Shown here: positions 43,508-52,105 of the stretch, piece after piece
Layout of the letters: every line of letters starts with the position of its first letter
Numbering within the stretch: the stretch's first letter is position 1
From: Fibrobacter succinogenes
GTDB taxonomy: Bacteria > Fibrobacterota > Fibrobacteria > Fibrobacterales > Fibrobacteraceae
Assembly (NCBI GenBank): GCA_902794535.1
Contig: CADBHQ010000016.1
Coordinates: forward strand, 1 to 64,000
Direction: 5' to 3'
DNA length: 64,000 bases
Notes under the pieces: model-generated
Seen by the model: only the letters and a program-made list of their open reading frames with translations
Databases searched by the model: none
What the model was told of the DNA's origin: nothing
Program-made: the position numbers and the translations under genes

Positions 43508-44203
43508 CTATTTTCCGGAGTTGTGCACGCTATCTATATACTTCTTGAATCCTTCGACTCCGAGTGCGAACATGTCGACAAACTTCGGAGCGAACGGAGG
43601 ATTCTTGCGTTGGTGCATGCCGAGAGCGTCGTGCATCACGAGCACTTGACCGTCTGTAAACTTTCCGCCGCCAATGCCGATGGTTACAGCGCTCACCATG
43701 TTCGTAATCTTGGTGCCGAGCTCTTCGGGAATGTGTTCCAGCACCATCTCGAAGCAGCCCAAGCCATCGGTGAACTTGGCTGCCTTAATAATGGCGGCCG
43801 CTTCTTCTTCGGTACGGCCCTTCTGCTTGAAGTTCTCGGCCGTCTGCGGCAAAAGTCCGTGGTGTGCGCACACAGGAATATCGTGGCTGCGCAGGAATTC
43901 AATCACGCCTTCGGGTGTGCCTTCCAACTTGATGCTTGATGCACCTAAGTCCATGAAGCGCCTAGCGTTATCGTATGCAGTCTGCGGATCTTTATCGCTC
44001 AAGTAGGGCATGTCGGCCACCACGTGGGTGTTGGGTGCCCCGCGGCAAACCGCCGCCACAAAAATCAGCATCTCGTTCATGCCGATATCGCTCGTCTTCT
44101 TGTAGCCGAGCATGGTGTTTGCAAGGCTGTCGCCTACCAAAATCTGGTCCACGCCTGCCGCCTCTGCCATCTGGGCAAAAGCGTAGTCGTAGGCAGTAAT
44201 CAT
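43508..44203 (-). CDS. panB: Ketopantoate hydroxymethyltransferase, N-terminally shortened
   Basis: First step of pantothenate synthesis (methylene-THF plus 2-oxoisovalerate). Visible motifs: MITAYDYAFAQ, ILVGDSLANTMLGY, SSIKLEGTPEGV, PVCAHHGLLPQ, IGIGGGKFTDGQVLVMHDALG. The 231-residue frame begins at the first strand; usual PanB has about 20 residues more. Upstream DNA reads ATGGCTACGAAAAAG then TTTCAATG. It looks like a proper start (MATKK) joined to EKVSM by loss of a segment between two AAAAAG runs. So panB may be damaged, or the sequence may carry a deletion error. Confidence 0.85.
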   Translation of the reverse strand: MITAYDYAFAQMAEAAGVDQILVGDSLANTMLGYKKTSDIGMNEMLIFVAAVCRGAPNTHVVADMPYLSDKDPQTAYDNARRFMDLGASSIKLEGTPEGVIEFLRSHDIPVCAHHGLLPQTAENFKQKGRTEEEAAAIIKAAKFTDGLGCFEMVLEHIPEELGTKITNMVSAVTIGIGGGKFTDGQVLVMHDALGMHQRKNPPFAPKFVDMFALGVEGFKKYIDSVHNSGK

Positions 44204-44987
44204 TGAAACTTTTTCGTAGCCATGAAAGGGAATGGATTTCTTTCAGGAATCCGATGTGATTGCGCAGATAAGATAGCAAAGCGTTCTCCACAAAAACGCG
44301 CCCGCTTAAGTTTTGCACTGGATTCGGGTGGATTTCTTGCAAATGCAGTTCCCAAAGCCCCTTCAAGGTCTCTTGGCGGGCTCGCGCACTCTGTACACCC
44401 AGGCAATGCCTGCAAATCAGCGCGCCCGATTCCGGAGAAAAGTCTGCCGCAGGTTCGGCGAGCGGCCTTTCGCAGCGGCTGCACACGCCAAGATCCAGGT
44501 GGTACCCCCACAAGTCGCAAATATCCAGCAACCAACGGCTGAATACTGTGCTGGTGCTTGTTTTGCCCGACGCACTTGTTGCGCTTACTGCATCCGTGGC
44601 GCCTGTAGTGGGGGAGTCTAAATCTGCGAGAGCATTGTGCAGTAGCACAAACTCTTCGGGAATCGGAGTGCCTGGTGGTGCGTACCGCAAAACAATCTCG
44701 GCCATCACCTGCGCAATCGCCAAGTCCATAAGCGACGCCCGCAAGTGCGCATGCCAGTTCACGATAGACGCCTCTTTAATGAACTGCAATTCCTTGGCCG
44801 GGTTCTGCCGGAACACCACCTCCGAAAGTGCGAGTGGGTCAAGCACCCCCTTAAAAGGGGACTCCTTGCGCTTTGCTCCCTTGATAATAAAACTCACCAC
44901 GCCACACTCTTCCGTGAGCGCTTTCACGATAAAGCTCGAGTCGCTATACGCAAACCGGTGCAGGACTATGGCGCGGGTTTTGATCAT
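43992..44987 (-). CDS. recO: DNA repair protein RecO, 3' end running into panB
   Basis: RecO helps load RecA in the RecFOR pathway. The N-terminal OB fold is IKTRAIVLHRFAYSDSSFIVKALTEECG...KGAKR. The C-terminal half has the zinc-binding CSRCERPLAE and CRHC. Recognisable RecO ends near SLSWLRK at about 44210. Beyond that, the frame stays open only by reading panB in another frame to 43992, an artefact of the suspected deletion at the panB start. The natural stop was probably in the missing segment. recO starts immediately after the HIT gene stop. Confidence 0.83.
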   Translation of the reverse strand: MIKTRAIVLHRFAYSDSSFIVKALTEECGVVSFIIKGAKRKESPFKGVLDPLALSEVVFRQNPAKELQFIKEASIVNWHAHLRASLMDLAIAQVMAEIVLRYAPPGTPIPEEFVLLHNALADLDSPTTGATDAVSATSASGKTSTSTVFSRWLLDICDLWGYHLDLGVCSRCERPLAEPAADFSPESGALICRHCLGVQSARARQETLKGLWELHLQEIHPNPVQNLSGRVFVENALLSYLRNHIGFLKEIHSLSWLRKSFNDYCLRLRFCPDGRGGRRGPDFGRRQPCKHHARLQEDERYRHERDADFCGGGLPRGTQHPRGGRHALLER

Positions 44988-45344
44988 TTAGTCTTTCGGG
45001 AACGGGGGCCAACCCATGACCTGGCCGCCGAGCACGTGCAGGTGAATGTGGAACACCGTCTGGCCCGCGTCGGCCTTGCAGTTGAACACAAAACGAGCGC
45101 CCGATTCTTCGATACCCAGTTCTTTCGCGATAATTTGTGCGCGGTAAAGCATCTTGCCCACCAGTTCGCAGTCAGTCGGCTGCATGTCCATGATGGTCGA
45201 AATGTGGCGCTTGGGCACTACCAGAAAGTGCACCGGGGCCTGCGGGGCAATGTCATAGAAGGCGAACACGTCGTCGTCTTCGTAGATTTTCTTGGAAGGG
45301 ATTTCTCCCTTGATGATTTTGCAGAAAAGACAGTTTTCACTCAT
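44988..45344 (-). CDS. HIT-family (HINT) nucleotide hydrolase
   Basis: A 118-residue HINT-type protein: CLFCKIIKGEIPSKKIYEDD, the FYDIAPQAPVHFLVVPKRHI core and the histidine triad FHIHLHVLGG. HINT enzymes hydrolyse aminoacyl-adenylates and phosphoramidates. The ATG at 45344 gives the standard N-terminus MSENCLFCK; the longer frame upstream only covers the terminator region. It is the first gene of a HIT-recO-panB run. Confidence 0.93.
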   Translation of the reverse strand: MSENCLFCKIIKGEIPSKKIYEDDDVFAFYDIAPQAPVHFLVVPKRHISTIMDMQPTDCELVGKMLYRAQIIAKELGIEESGARFVFNCKADAGQTVFHIHLHVLGGQVMGWPPFPKD

Positions 45345-45361
45345 AGTGACTATAAAGTAGT

Positions 45362-45392
45362 AAAAAGAAAGGCCGCCCGTTTTTGGGGCGAC
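45362..45392 (-). terminator. Terminator of prepilin-like gene
   Basis: On the minus strand GTCGCCC and GGGCGGC pair (one mismatch) around a CAAAAA-containing loop, followed by CTTTCTTTTT. It starts eight bases after the prepilin-like stop. Confidence 0.75.
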
Positions 45393-45399
45393 CACGCTA

Positions 45400-46197
45400 T
45401 TAATTGCAGAGACTTAGTTCAGTCGAAAAGCAGGTGCCTTGGCGTGTTGTGAACGGCTTTCCTTTACTAGTGCCCTGTGCGGCTTGGACGAAAACTTCAA
45501 GAGAATGAGTTTTTTCGTTTCCGTTCAACCATCTGATTTTAAAGTTGTATCTATTTTGTCCGCCGACTCCGGTTTTGGCGGCATCAGAGTCTCCGTTCAT
45601 AGCTTTACTGACAAAAAGCGGCTTTGTGGGGAATGTTCTCCACCAGTTTTGGCCGTTGATTTTTACTTCGTAGGCGGTGTAACCTTTGTCTTTTTTGTAT
45701 TTGCCCGTTTGCCTGTCGATAAGAATGTTGGCTACGGCGTCGAAGCCTGCGTCTCTAAGGGCCTGACTCCAAAAACCGTCGCTTGTAAGGAGTCCGCACA
45801 TGTTCTGGTTGTCCGAGATTCTGTTTTTGTTGTCGGGTTGAAAATTGGCCGGGAGAATGTCATGCAGTTCGATGATGAATAACGTTACACCATCTTTGCT
45901 AGCTAACCATTTGCTTAAGTTTCCTTTGCTGTTTTGTCTACCGCTGCAAGTGGCCGATTCATCGATATCGAGTATGTCGCCTTCGTATAAAGCCCTATTT
46001 AGGGCGTCGCGTAGGTAATAAAGTTTCGTCAAATCAATTTTTTGCCTGGTTCTTTCAATATAGTCGGTGAGCTTAGGCACGGCTACGCCAGAAAGCAAGT
46101 TCACAATAATAATGACAACCATCAGTTCGACGATTGTAAAGCCGGCCTTCCTATTGGTTCGGGGGGTGCTTATTTTCTTTAAAATTTCAGCCAACAT
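45400..46197 (-). CDS. Prepilin-type N-terminal methylation protein
   Basis: A 265-residue pseudopilin-like protein. The class III signal is RKAGFTIVELMVVIIIVNLLSGVAVP with the conserved Glu five residues after the cleavage site. The large C-terminal domain (about 220 residues) has four cysteines that could form disulfides (ATCSGR, NMCGLL, GTCFSTELSLC). It is longer than a major pilin and may be a minor pilin or tip adhesin. AAGAAGGAGG precedes the start. Its leader resembles that of the secreted-protein gene at 47403-48230. Confidence 0.83.
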   Translation of the reverse strand: MLAEILKKISTPRTNRKAGFTIVELMVVIIIVNLLSGVAVPKLTDYIERTRQKIDLTKLYYLRDALNRALYEGDILDIDESATCSGRQNSKGNLSKWLASKDGVTLFIIELHDILPANFQPDNKNRISDNQNMCGLLTSDGFWSQALRDAGFDAVANILIDRQTGKYKKDKGYTAYEVKINGQNWWRTFPTKPLFVSKAMNGDSDAAKTGVGGQNRYNFKIRWLNGNEKTHSLEVFVQAAQGTSKGKPFTTRQGTCFSTELSLCN

Positions 46198-46296
46198 GGA
46201 AAAACCTCCTTCTTACTGAGGCTCAACGACTTAAATATAAAACAATTTTTTACACGCGTCTGTGACGATAGTCAAAAAAAGTGACATTTTTCTCAC

Positions 46297-46307
46297 TCCA
46301 ACTTGGA
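46297..46307. promoter_or_regulatory. Palindrome TCCAACTTGGA upstream of prepilin gene
   Basis: TCCAA-C-TTGGA, about 100 bases before the start at 46197. The same half-sites (TCCAA-G-TTGGA) occur at 48291-48301 upstream of another minus-strand gene. It may be a shared operator. Confidence 0.35.
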
Positions 46308-46452
46308 ATATGGGACTACTTTGCCGTTTTTACAAAAGTTTTACAAAAAATTGGTATTCAAACGGCTGAAAATGGCGTGTATAGTAAAGATGGGGAATAT
46401 GTCTCTCTGTCGCTTCGCGGAATGTTCCGTGATGGTATTAAAAAGGATTCTA

Positions 46453-47385
46453 ATGACTAGAGAAGAATTTGCAGATTTTCTTGCAAAGCTTAAAACTGCT
46501 AAAGAAACTGGCCAAGACCTTGATGCAATCGTCAAGGCGCATGAACACAGGAATGTCTACTTTTATAATGATGCTTGCATCAAGAAGATTTTGGCGAGCG
46601 AGAAAAACATCTCACTTACTACGGATCTTATTAATGCTGCATTGAACCTTGTTGGGACGGACCGTGTTATGCATCCGAAACTCGAAAATCCCTTTATCCC
46701 GGGCAATTTGGGATATAGGAATACGGAACCGGATTTGATGCTGACGAACGATCGGGGCGAAATTGCCCCTCGCGATCGTATTTCTATTGAGGTTCAGCAT
46801 GTGGCGGACACTATTTACAGGAATCGTGTCGTGCTTTACGTGTCGCGCATTATCAGCAATATGGTGAAAAAGAACGAGCCTCCTATGCTCGAAAACACGA
46901 ATCTTATCAGTTTTCAATTTACTGATGCTTATCCGTGGAGTACTTCGCGTAATTATCGCCATTCAGTGCAACTCCGTGACCAGGAACATTTGCTCTATTT
47001 TGACAGGCAGACCATTACGCTTGTTGAGGTGGACAAGTTCTTTAAGCATCCCGAAGAATTCTGCGATGACCGTAGTCGCCTAGCCCAGTGGCTCCGTGCA
47101 ATCGATGCGCTTAACCGCGAGGTTGATTTCAGCGAGTTCGTTGCGGACCCAGTGTTCAAAGCCTTGCAAAACGAGGTAAAATTGAGTAATTTTAGTTCGA
47201 GGTATCTTATGACAGAAGATATGAAGTCAATTGACAAGGCCATGTATGAATTCAGAGAGCGGGAACGTATTGCGAAAAATTTTTTGAAAGCGGGCTTTGA
47301 TCCTGAGGCTGTTGCAAAAAATACGGAAATACCCTTATATTGGATTCTTGATCTCAAGAAAAACATGGAACTCGAGAACGCTTAA
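46453..47385 (+). CDS. Rpn-family PD-(D/E)XK nuclease
   Basis: A 310-residue protein of the Rpn/PDDEXK_2 family (recombination-promoting nuclease, once called putative transposase). The nuclease core is EPDLMLTNDRGEIAPRDRISIEVQH, with D and E-x-Q as catalytic residues, preceded by the helical FLAKLKTA and VMHPKLENPF segments. AAAAGGATTCTA precedes the ATG at 46453; earlier in-frame starts lack this. Members promote recA-independent recombination and often act as phage-defence or mobile accessory genes. Most of the protein is intact. Confidence 0.82.
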   Translation: MTREEFADFLAKLKTAKETGQDLDAIVKAHEHRNVYFYNDACIKKILASEKNISLTTDLINAALNLVGTDRVMHPKLENPFIPGNLGYRNTEPDLMLTNDRGEIAPRDRISIEVQHVADTIYRNRVVLYVSRIISNMVKKNEPPMLENTNLISFQFTDAYPWSTSRNYRHSVQLRDQEHLLYFDRQTITLVEVDKFFKHPEEFCDDRSRLAQWLRAIDALNREVDFSEFVADPVFKALQNEVKLSNFSSRYLMTEDMKSIDKAMYEFRERERIAKNFLKAGFDPEAVAKNTEIPLYWILDLKKNMELENA

Positions 47386-47402
47386 TTCCTTAAAACCAAC
47401 TT

Positions 47403-48230
47403 TTATAGCCCGGCACAACAGCCGGGCTTTTGTATTCGATAGGGCTGAAGGTCGAAGTAGCGGGCACGCGGCGAAATCTTGACTGGTCGGCGATTGCTTG
47501 GAACGGGTTGCTTCTTGAGTGCAGTGGTGCGCGTCTCTGGGACTTCCATGATATATTCACGCAGGTACGTGTCATTGAAAATCGCGACGGAGAAACCAGT
47601 AGTCATTTTCTTGTAGGTTATGTTGTTTGTAAGAGAGTCGCCCATGTACTCTGCACATTTGTATTCGTCTCCGGGCTCGCCCACATAATAGATTGTCGCA
47701 GTTGTTGGGGTTCCTGCTGTGTAATCGTATAGCGTCTTTGATACCAGTGTGTCATTCTGGAAGTAATATTCGGCGAAGGTGCGCCTGCCGCTGGTTGGGT
47801 CGTAATCGTCTTCAGATGCATAAAGGTCTGCGGTCTTATGGACAACTGTCTGCACGAGCTTGCCGTCGTTGTACATTTTCTGGAAGAAATAGACCGTGTC
47901 GCCTGCAACAGAATCCGACAGTAACAGCTCGCGGCCCTTCTTGGTAAGGACTGACTCGTCGGCGGTCAAATAAAAACGGTTCTCGACCGGATCGTTGTCC
48001 CTGAACTTGAACACGGACCTTTGAATTAATCCATCTTGGTAGTAGTACTTCTGGTACCATTCGTGAAGTTCTTCAGGATTAGGCTGCTCCCTATAATAGA
48101 TAGAATCCAGATGCGGCGCGTCTTTTATAGTTAAAAAGTTGAAGGCGTGAATCTCGTAGAACGCTTTTGTGCAGGTATTTGCTGTGGCAAAAGCCGCAAA
48201 CGCGAGTAATCCGAACAGGAATTTTTTCAT
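47403..48230 (-). CDS. Secreted protein of unknown function
   Basis: A 275-residue protein with signal peptide KKFLFGLLAFAAFATA. The mature protein is rich in Tyr, Asp and Thr and contains loosely repeated strands of the type YYQDGLIQRSVFKFRD, MYNDGKLVQTVVHKTAD and YYFQNDTLVSKTLYDY, similar in spirit to MORN-variant or YD-like beta repeats. No catalytic motif is seen. AAGAAGGAGGT precedes the ATG. Its last eight codons lie in a terminator stem, so the original stop may have been elsewhere. Confidence 0.65.
   Translation of the reverse strand: MKKFLFGLLAFAAFATANTCTKAFYEIHAFNFLTIKDAPHLDSIYYREQPNPEELHEWYQKYYYQDGLIQRSVFKFRDNDPVENRFYLTADESVLTKKGRELLLSDSVAGDTVYFFQKMYNDGKLVQTVVHKTADLYASEDDYDPTSGRRTFAEYYFQNDTLVSKTLYDYTAGTPTTATIYYVGEPGDEYKCAEYMGDSLTNNITYKKMTTGFSVAIFNDTYLREYIMEVPETRTTALKKQPVPSNRRPVKISPRARYFDLQPYRIQKPGCCAGL
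47407..47431 (+). terminator. Terminator of the Rpn gene, inside the end of the converging gene
   Basis: AGCCCGGC and GCCGGGCT form an eight-base stem followed by TTT. It also encodes the last residues (KPGCCAGL) of the minus-strand gene that ends at 47403. Confidence 0.75.
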
Positions 48231-48290
48231 TGGGACCTCCTTCTTCCTGCATGGAAAGTTAGTAAAAAGCCGAGTTTTTATCTTTTTTAG

Positions 48291-48301
48291 TCCAAGTTGG
48301 A
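48291..48301. promoter_or_regulatory. Palindrome TCCAAGTTGGA upstream of secreted-protein gene
   Basis: TCCAA-G-TTGGA about 60 bases before the start at 48230, matching the palindrome at 46297-46307. Confidence 0.35.
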
Positions 48302-48518
48302 ATAAAAATTTTACAATTTTTTTGCCAAGCCGCCCCCATTTGTGAAATATTTTTGTATATATACTACATCAAATTTGTAACCTAAATACGGCGAAATTTG
48401 ACTAAAAAAGCGGTTTCTCCAGAATGCTTGTTTTAGAACAAAGTAATTTTTTGTGACAAAAACGAGACGAAACTGAGAAAAAAGTTTGACAAAAATGCAA
48501 AAAATTTTGACAAACCTA

Positions 48519-48547
48519 TTGCTTTTCGAAAAAATAAGTTGTATATT
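48519..48547 (+). promoter_or_regulatory. Promoter of the major pilin gene
   Basis: TTGCTT (48519-48524) and TATATT (48542-48547) with a 17-base spacer. Three TTGAC boxes lie in the 150 bases upstream. The gap 48231-48608 is otherwise AT-rich and gene-free. The start codon at 48609 follows AAGGAG. Confidence 0.6.
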
Positions 48548-48608
48548 AGGGACATAAACGAGCAATAACGCTCAAAAAAGTGTGTAACAAATCAACAAGG
48601 AGTACACT

Positions 48609-49100
48609 ATGAAAAAGCAAGGTTTTACCCTTATCGAATTGATGGTCGTGATCGTGATCATGGGCATCTTGGCCGCCGTCGCAGTACCTAAACTGTTCGG
48701 CATGATTGCTAAGTCCAAGGCATCTGAAATCGGTCCGGCAGCTGGCGAATATGTGAAGTTGCAGGATGCATTTATTTCTGAAACCGGTACGACCTGGGGT
48801 TCTTGGAAGTACATCGGCTACAAGATGGAATCGTCGAACAATGTGTTCAAATACGAAGAAGAAAATGCTCCTACTAACGGAACAGAAACTTTGTCTAGTG
48901 CCAAGGGCGTTTGGAAGGCTACTCCCCTGGCCGGTTTGAATGATTGCAAGACCACGGACTATTGGGAACTGAAAATTGCAAAGATTTCAAATGATAATGG
49001 TGCGGCTTATACTGCTGGGGTGACTTCCACGGATTGTAATGTCTTGACCCCCAGCTATGGTAAGCTTGCTAGGTCTGGTTCTGCAACAATCGGTAAATAA
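48609..49100 (+). CDS. Type IV pilin / major pseudopilin-like protein
   Basis: A 163-residue protein with a short prepilin leader (KKQG) and the classic N-terminal helix FTLIELMVVIVIMGILAAVAVPKL, with the Glu at +5. The C-terminal domain has two cysteines (NDCKTTD and STDCNVL) that may make the D-loop disulfide. The size, own strong promoter and strong terminator suggest a highly expressed major pilin, the fibre subunit used in adhesion or motility. Fibrobacter species bind cellulose partly through such surface structures (general knowledge, not shown here). Confidence 0.88.
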   Translation: MKKQGFTLIELMVVIVIMGILAAVAVPKLFGMIAKSKASEIGPAAGEYVKLQDAFISETGTTWGSWKYIGYKMESSNNVFKYEEENAPTNGTETLSSAKGVWKATPLAGLNDCKTTDYWELKIAKISNDNGAAYTAGVTSTDCNVLTPSYGKLARSGSATIGK

Positions 49101-49127
49101 TAGTCTAAAGCCTATTTATCCAAAAAA

Positions 49128-49155
49128 GCGACCTGCATAAGCAGGCCGTTTTTTT
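49128..49155 (+). terminator. Terminator of the pilin gene
   Basis: CGaCCTGC and GCAGGcCG form a stem with an ATAA loop, followed by seven T. Confidence 0.85.
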
Positions 49156-49229
49156 AATCTTTGAAAAAAAAAAATTACTTTGCCTTGGGGAATTTTGAGA
49201 TGCATGTGAAAAATATATATTTTCACACA

Positions 49230-50087
49230 ATGCTCAATTCCATGATTAACCATTTTTGCTTTATCGTCCTCCATTATGGTGAAGCGTCTGTCACCATAGA
49301 GGCTATCAAGTCGGTTCTCGCTTTAAAAAAAAACGAGCATAAGGTTTCTGTCATTATTGTAGATAACGCATCGCCGAATGGAACTGGTCTGGTGGTAAAA
49401 AAGCAGATAGAATCCTTGCAAGGCGTCTATTTCATCCAGAACAACGAAAATCTCGGGTTTGCAAGAGGCAATAATGTCGGATTCAGATTTGCAAAACAGG
49501 AACTGCATGCAGATTTCATCGTGTTGATGAATAACGATGCTGTTATTGAATCGCGCAATTTTATTGAACTTGTCTCGCACGATTATGAAAAAGAAAACTT
49601 TGCTGTACTGGGACCGAACATCCGGACACCGAATGGGACGCAACAAAACCCACTCCGAAAAAAAATGTTAAAGGGTTTTCGCTTGAAGTTGACTATTGCA
49701 TATTTGTATCTAGATTTACTGTCAACGTGGCTCTTTGTTTCTCCTATTATCTCTAAGATCGCCAGCAAGTTCATATCTAAAATAGAACGATCTTCAGCCC
49801 CTCAGCCAATGAATGATGTAGAGTTGCACGGGAGTTTCCTTATTTTTTCACCAATTTATATTTCCAAATTTAACGGTCTTGACGAGCGAACCTTTTTGTA
49901 CTGCGAAGAAGAATTCCTGTTTGCCCGCTGTTGCTCCCAGAAAATGAAATCAAGATTCAATCCAGAAATCAAGGTTTTACACAACGAAAAAGAGCATGCC
50001 GACACCCCATTGAAAAAAATTCGTGAAAAAAGGTTGTTTAGAGTAACGAACTGCCTAAAAAGTCTGACCCTGTATCGAGATTGTTAA
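49230..50087 (+). CDS. Glycosyltransferase family 2
   Basis: About 285 residues, a GT-A enzyme like rhamnosyltransferases. Key parts are VSVIIVDNASPNGTG, NENLGFARGNNVGFR, IVLMNNDAVIE (the NND donor site) and FLYCEEEFLFARCC. The start is not certain: ATGs at 49230 and 49242 lack a ribosome site. A promoter-like TTGAGA...TATATT lies so close that the message could be nearly leaderless. It opens the second polysaccharide locus, directly after the pilin terminator. Confidence 0.78.
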   Translation: MLNSMINHFCFIVLHYGEASVTIEAIKSVLALKKNEHKVSVIIVDNASPNGTGLVVKKQIESLQGVYFIQNNENLGFARGNNVGFRFAKQELHADFIVLMNNDAVIESRNFIELVSHDYEKENFAVLGPNIRTPNGTQQNPLRKKMLKGFRLKLTIAYLYLDLLSTWLFVSPIISKIASKFISKIERSSAPQPMNDVELHGSFLIFSPIYISKFNGLDERTFLYCEEEFLFARCCSQKMKSRFNPEIKVLHNEKEHADTPLKKIREKRLFRVTNCLKSLTLYRDC

Positions 50088-50126
50088 AAAAATACGTAAT
50101 GCATTCTTCTGCAAGGGGGCGTAAAA

Positions 50127-51161
50127 ATGATTATGACGGGAAAGCCCGAGTTTGATTCTAGAGAGACCGTTTTTGATCTTTTGAAGGGTATAGGCATTTT
50201 ATTTGTAATTATTGGGCATAGTGATATTGGCCCTCTTAATGCTTTTATCAATTCGTTTCACATGCCGTTATTCTTTTTTATTACAGGATATTTTCTAAAA
50301 AAACGTTCTATTTCTCAAGAAATCCGCTTGTGCGTTCAAAGACTTCTTGTACCATATCTATTCACAGCCTTTGGCATTTGCGTAGTTTGCATTTCATTCA
50401 ATATTGCAAACCACGGTCCCTTTCGCGAAGAGATTATCATAAGATTTTTATTTGGATTTTATGGAACAGTTTTTCCAGATTGGATTGCGGGAACCATTGG
50501 TGTGTTGTGGTTTATTTTGGCTTTATTTTGGGCGCGAATTATCGCATCCGTTTCTTTATTGATAACTGAAGTTATTCAAAAGAAATGGTTCAAATACGTT
50601 ACACAATGTTTTATGTTTATTTGTTTTGCTGAATTTGGGATTTTTCTTGAAGACAACTTCTCCATTCCTTTTTGCATTCCACAAGGATTTGCCGCCTCTG
50701 GTTTTGTCTATATAGGTTATATCATCAAAAAATTTAACGTTTTTCACGATGACGAGACCAAATATTATTTTCCAATCCTCGCGGCGCTGTTTTTTTTTAG
50801 CTGGAATCATGGAGGAATGAGCGTTGCAAGTTCAGTTTATCCCATTGGATATGTATTTGGTTTACTTGGAGCTGCCGGAGCCTTTGTTACATTCTTTCAT
50901 GTTGTAAAGCAATTGTATTCCGCCAATTCTCGAATTTGGCGTATGGTACTTTTTTTTGGCCGATACAGCTTAATAATATACTGCGTTCATTCCGTAGATC
51001 CACCAAATGATATTTGGAAAACATTTGTGTCTCAGCTTAACATACCTTCTGAATATTTTAATCTATTTCAAATATCCGTTAGATTGGCAATAGTTTTTGG
51101 GGCAACTTGCTTAATTCTTAAAATTCCTCTGATTCGACGACATGTGTTCCAGATTAAATAA
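50127..51161 (+). CDS. Acyltransferase family 3 membrane protein
   Basis: A 344-residue AT3 (OafA-like) O-acyltransferase with about ten hydrophobic segments. The signature is FDLLKGIGILFVIIGHS (catalytic histidine), FINSFHMPLFFFITGYFLKKR and YSLIIYCVHS. It would acetylate or otherwise acylate a sugar of the O-antigen. A good AAGGGGGCG site precedes the ATG. It is a close paralogue of the gene at 59493-60584: both share SFHMPLFF, FFGRYS-like WGRYSLIIYCVHS and RHVFQIK ends. Confidence 0.87.
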   Translation: MIMTGKPEFDSRETVFDLLKGIGILFVIIGHSDIGPLNAFINSFHMPLFFFITGYFLKKRSISQEIRLCVQRLLVPYLFTAFGICVVCISFNIANHGPFREEIIIRFLFGFYGTVFPDWIAGTIGVLWFILALFWARIIASVSLLITEVIQKKWFKYVTQCFMFICFAEFGIFLEDNFSIPFCIPQGFAASGFVYIGYIIKKFNVFHDDETKYYFPILAALFFFSWNHGGMSVASSVYPIGYVFGLLGAAGAFVTFFHVVKQLYSANSRIWRMVLFFGRYSLIIYCVHSVDPPNDIWKTFVSQLNIPSEYFNLFQISVRLAIVFGATCLILKIPLIRRHVFQIK

Positions 51162-51228
51162 ATCAATTTTGAAAATGAGAAAAAACAGCTTTCCTAGAAA
51201 AAACGCCCAAAGATTTTTTCAAAGATAC

Positions 51229-52101
51229 TTAAAGACAGGGCTTTTTGCGAAGCAAAGCCACAAAGCCTTTAATTACGCCCTTAAATACCGCAAATAATTT
51301 TGATTTTTTTTGTTTTTCAAAAAGAACAATCATTAAATAGCCCAATAAACTATGGCAAAAAACTTCTCTTGCCAAGCCATCCGTGACATGGCTAAGGACA
51401 AACACTACCCTATCTCTAGCTTGCTTTTCTAGTCGGAAAACAGAATAGTTGTTTGTGAAAAAAGATTTGCGAAAGAGATAATGAACTTTTAAATTACCCA
51501 AGTCACAAAATAGGGACGTGGAATTAATTCTAAGAACTTTGAGTTTCTTTTTTTTCAGTTGGATAAAAAAATCAAAATCAACACAGTCAACAAATAATTT
51601 TTCATTAAACCGCACATCATGAGGCAAAACATTAAGATTAATTAACGTTCCAGAATTAATCGATTCGCTGACAATTTCATTTTGGGCAGAGAATGTTTTT
51701 GTTCCATACTTTTCTTCGTATTCTTTTAAACGATGGACGATTCTTGGTGTGAGACAAACATAATTCTCGGAAACATATTCTTTATAAGCACTTATAAGAT
51801 TTCTCTCACAAATGGAATCTTGATCCAAAAGAAGTAAATTCCCATATTTATGCTCGTTAGCATATTTAATCATTGAGTTGAAAACTCGGGGCAACCCCAA
51901 ATTCTCGCTATTAGAAATCAAATTAATAGATTTCTTTTTCGCTAAGACCTGGATGTCTGTTATGTTTTTTGACGCATTATCTATAAAAAGAATAGAATCG
52001 GCATCACTTATGATTGCATCGAGATTACTCGTCAATCGTTCTATATTCGGGTTATATAGTATAATCCCAACAATAACAGATTTGGATTCAATCGTAGGCA
52101 T
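51229..52101 (-). CDS. Glycosyltransferase family 2 (rhamnosyltransferase-like)
   Basis: A 290-residue GT-A enzyme. Seen motifs: VIVGIILYNPNIERL, ILFIDNASKN, SENLGLPRVFNSMIKYA, LLLDQDSICERN (donor-binding LDQDS, typical of RfbF-type rhamnosyltransferases) and FVDCVDFDFFIQL. It is four bases downstream of another minus-strand GT2, so they form a pair. The pair runs opposite to its neighbours. Confidence 0.85.
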   Translation of the reverse strand: MPTIESKSVIVGIILYNPNIERLTSNLDAIISDADSILFIDNASKNITDIQVLAKKKSINLISNSENLGLPRVFNSMIKYANEHKYGNLLLLDQDSICERNLISAYKEYVSENYVCLTPRIVHRLKEYEEKYGTKTFSAQNEIVSESINSGTLINLNVLPHDVRFNEKLFVDCVDFDFFIQLKKKKLKVLRINSTSLFCDLGNLKVHYLFRKSFFTNNYSVFRLEKQARDRVVFVLSHVTDGLAREVFCHSLLGYLMIVLFEKQKKSKLFAVFKGVIKGFVALLRKKPCL

Positions 52102-52105
52102 ACAT

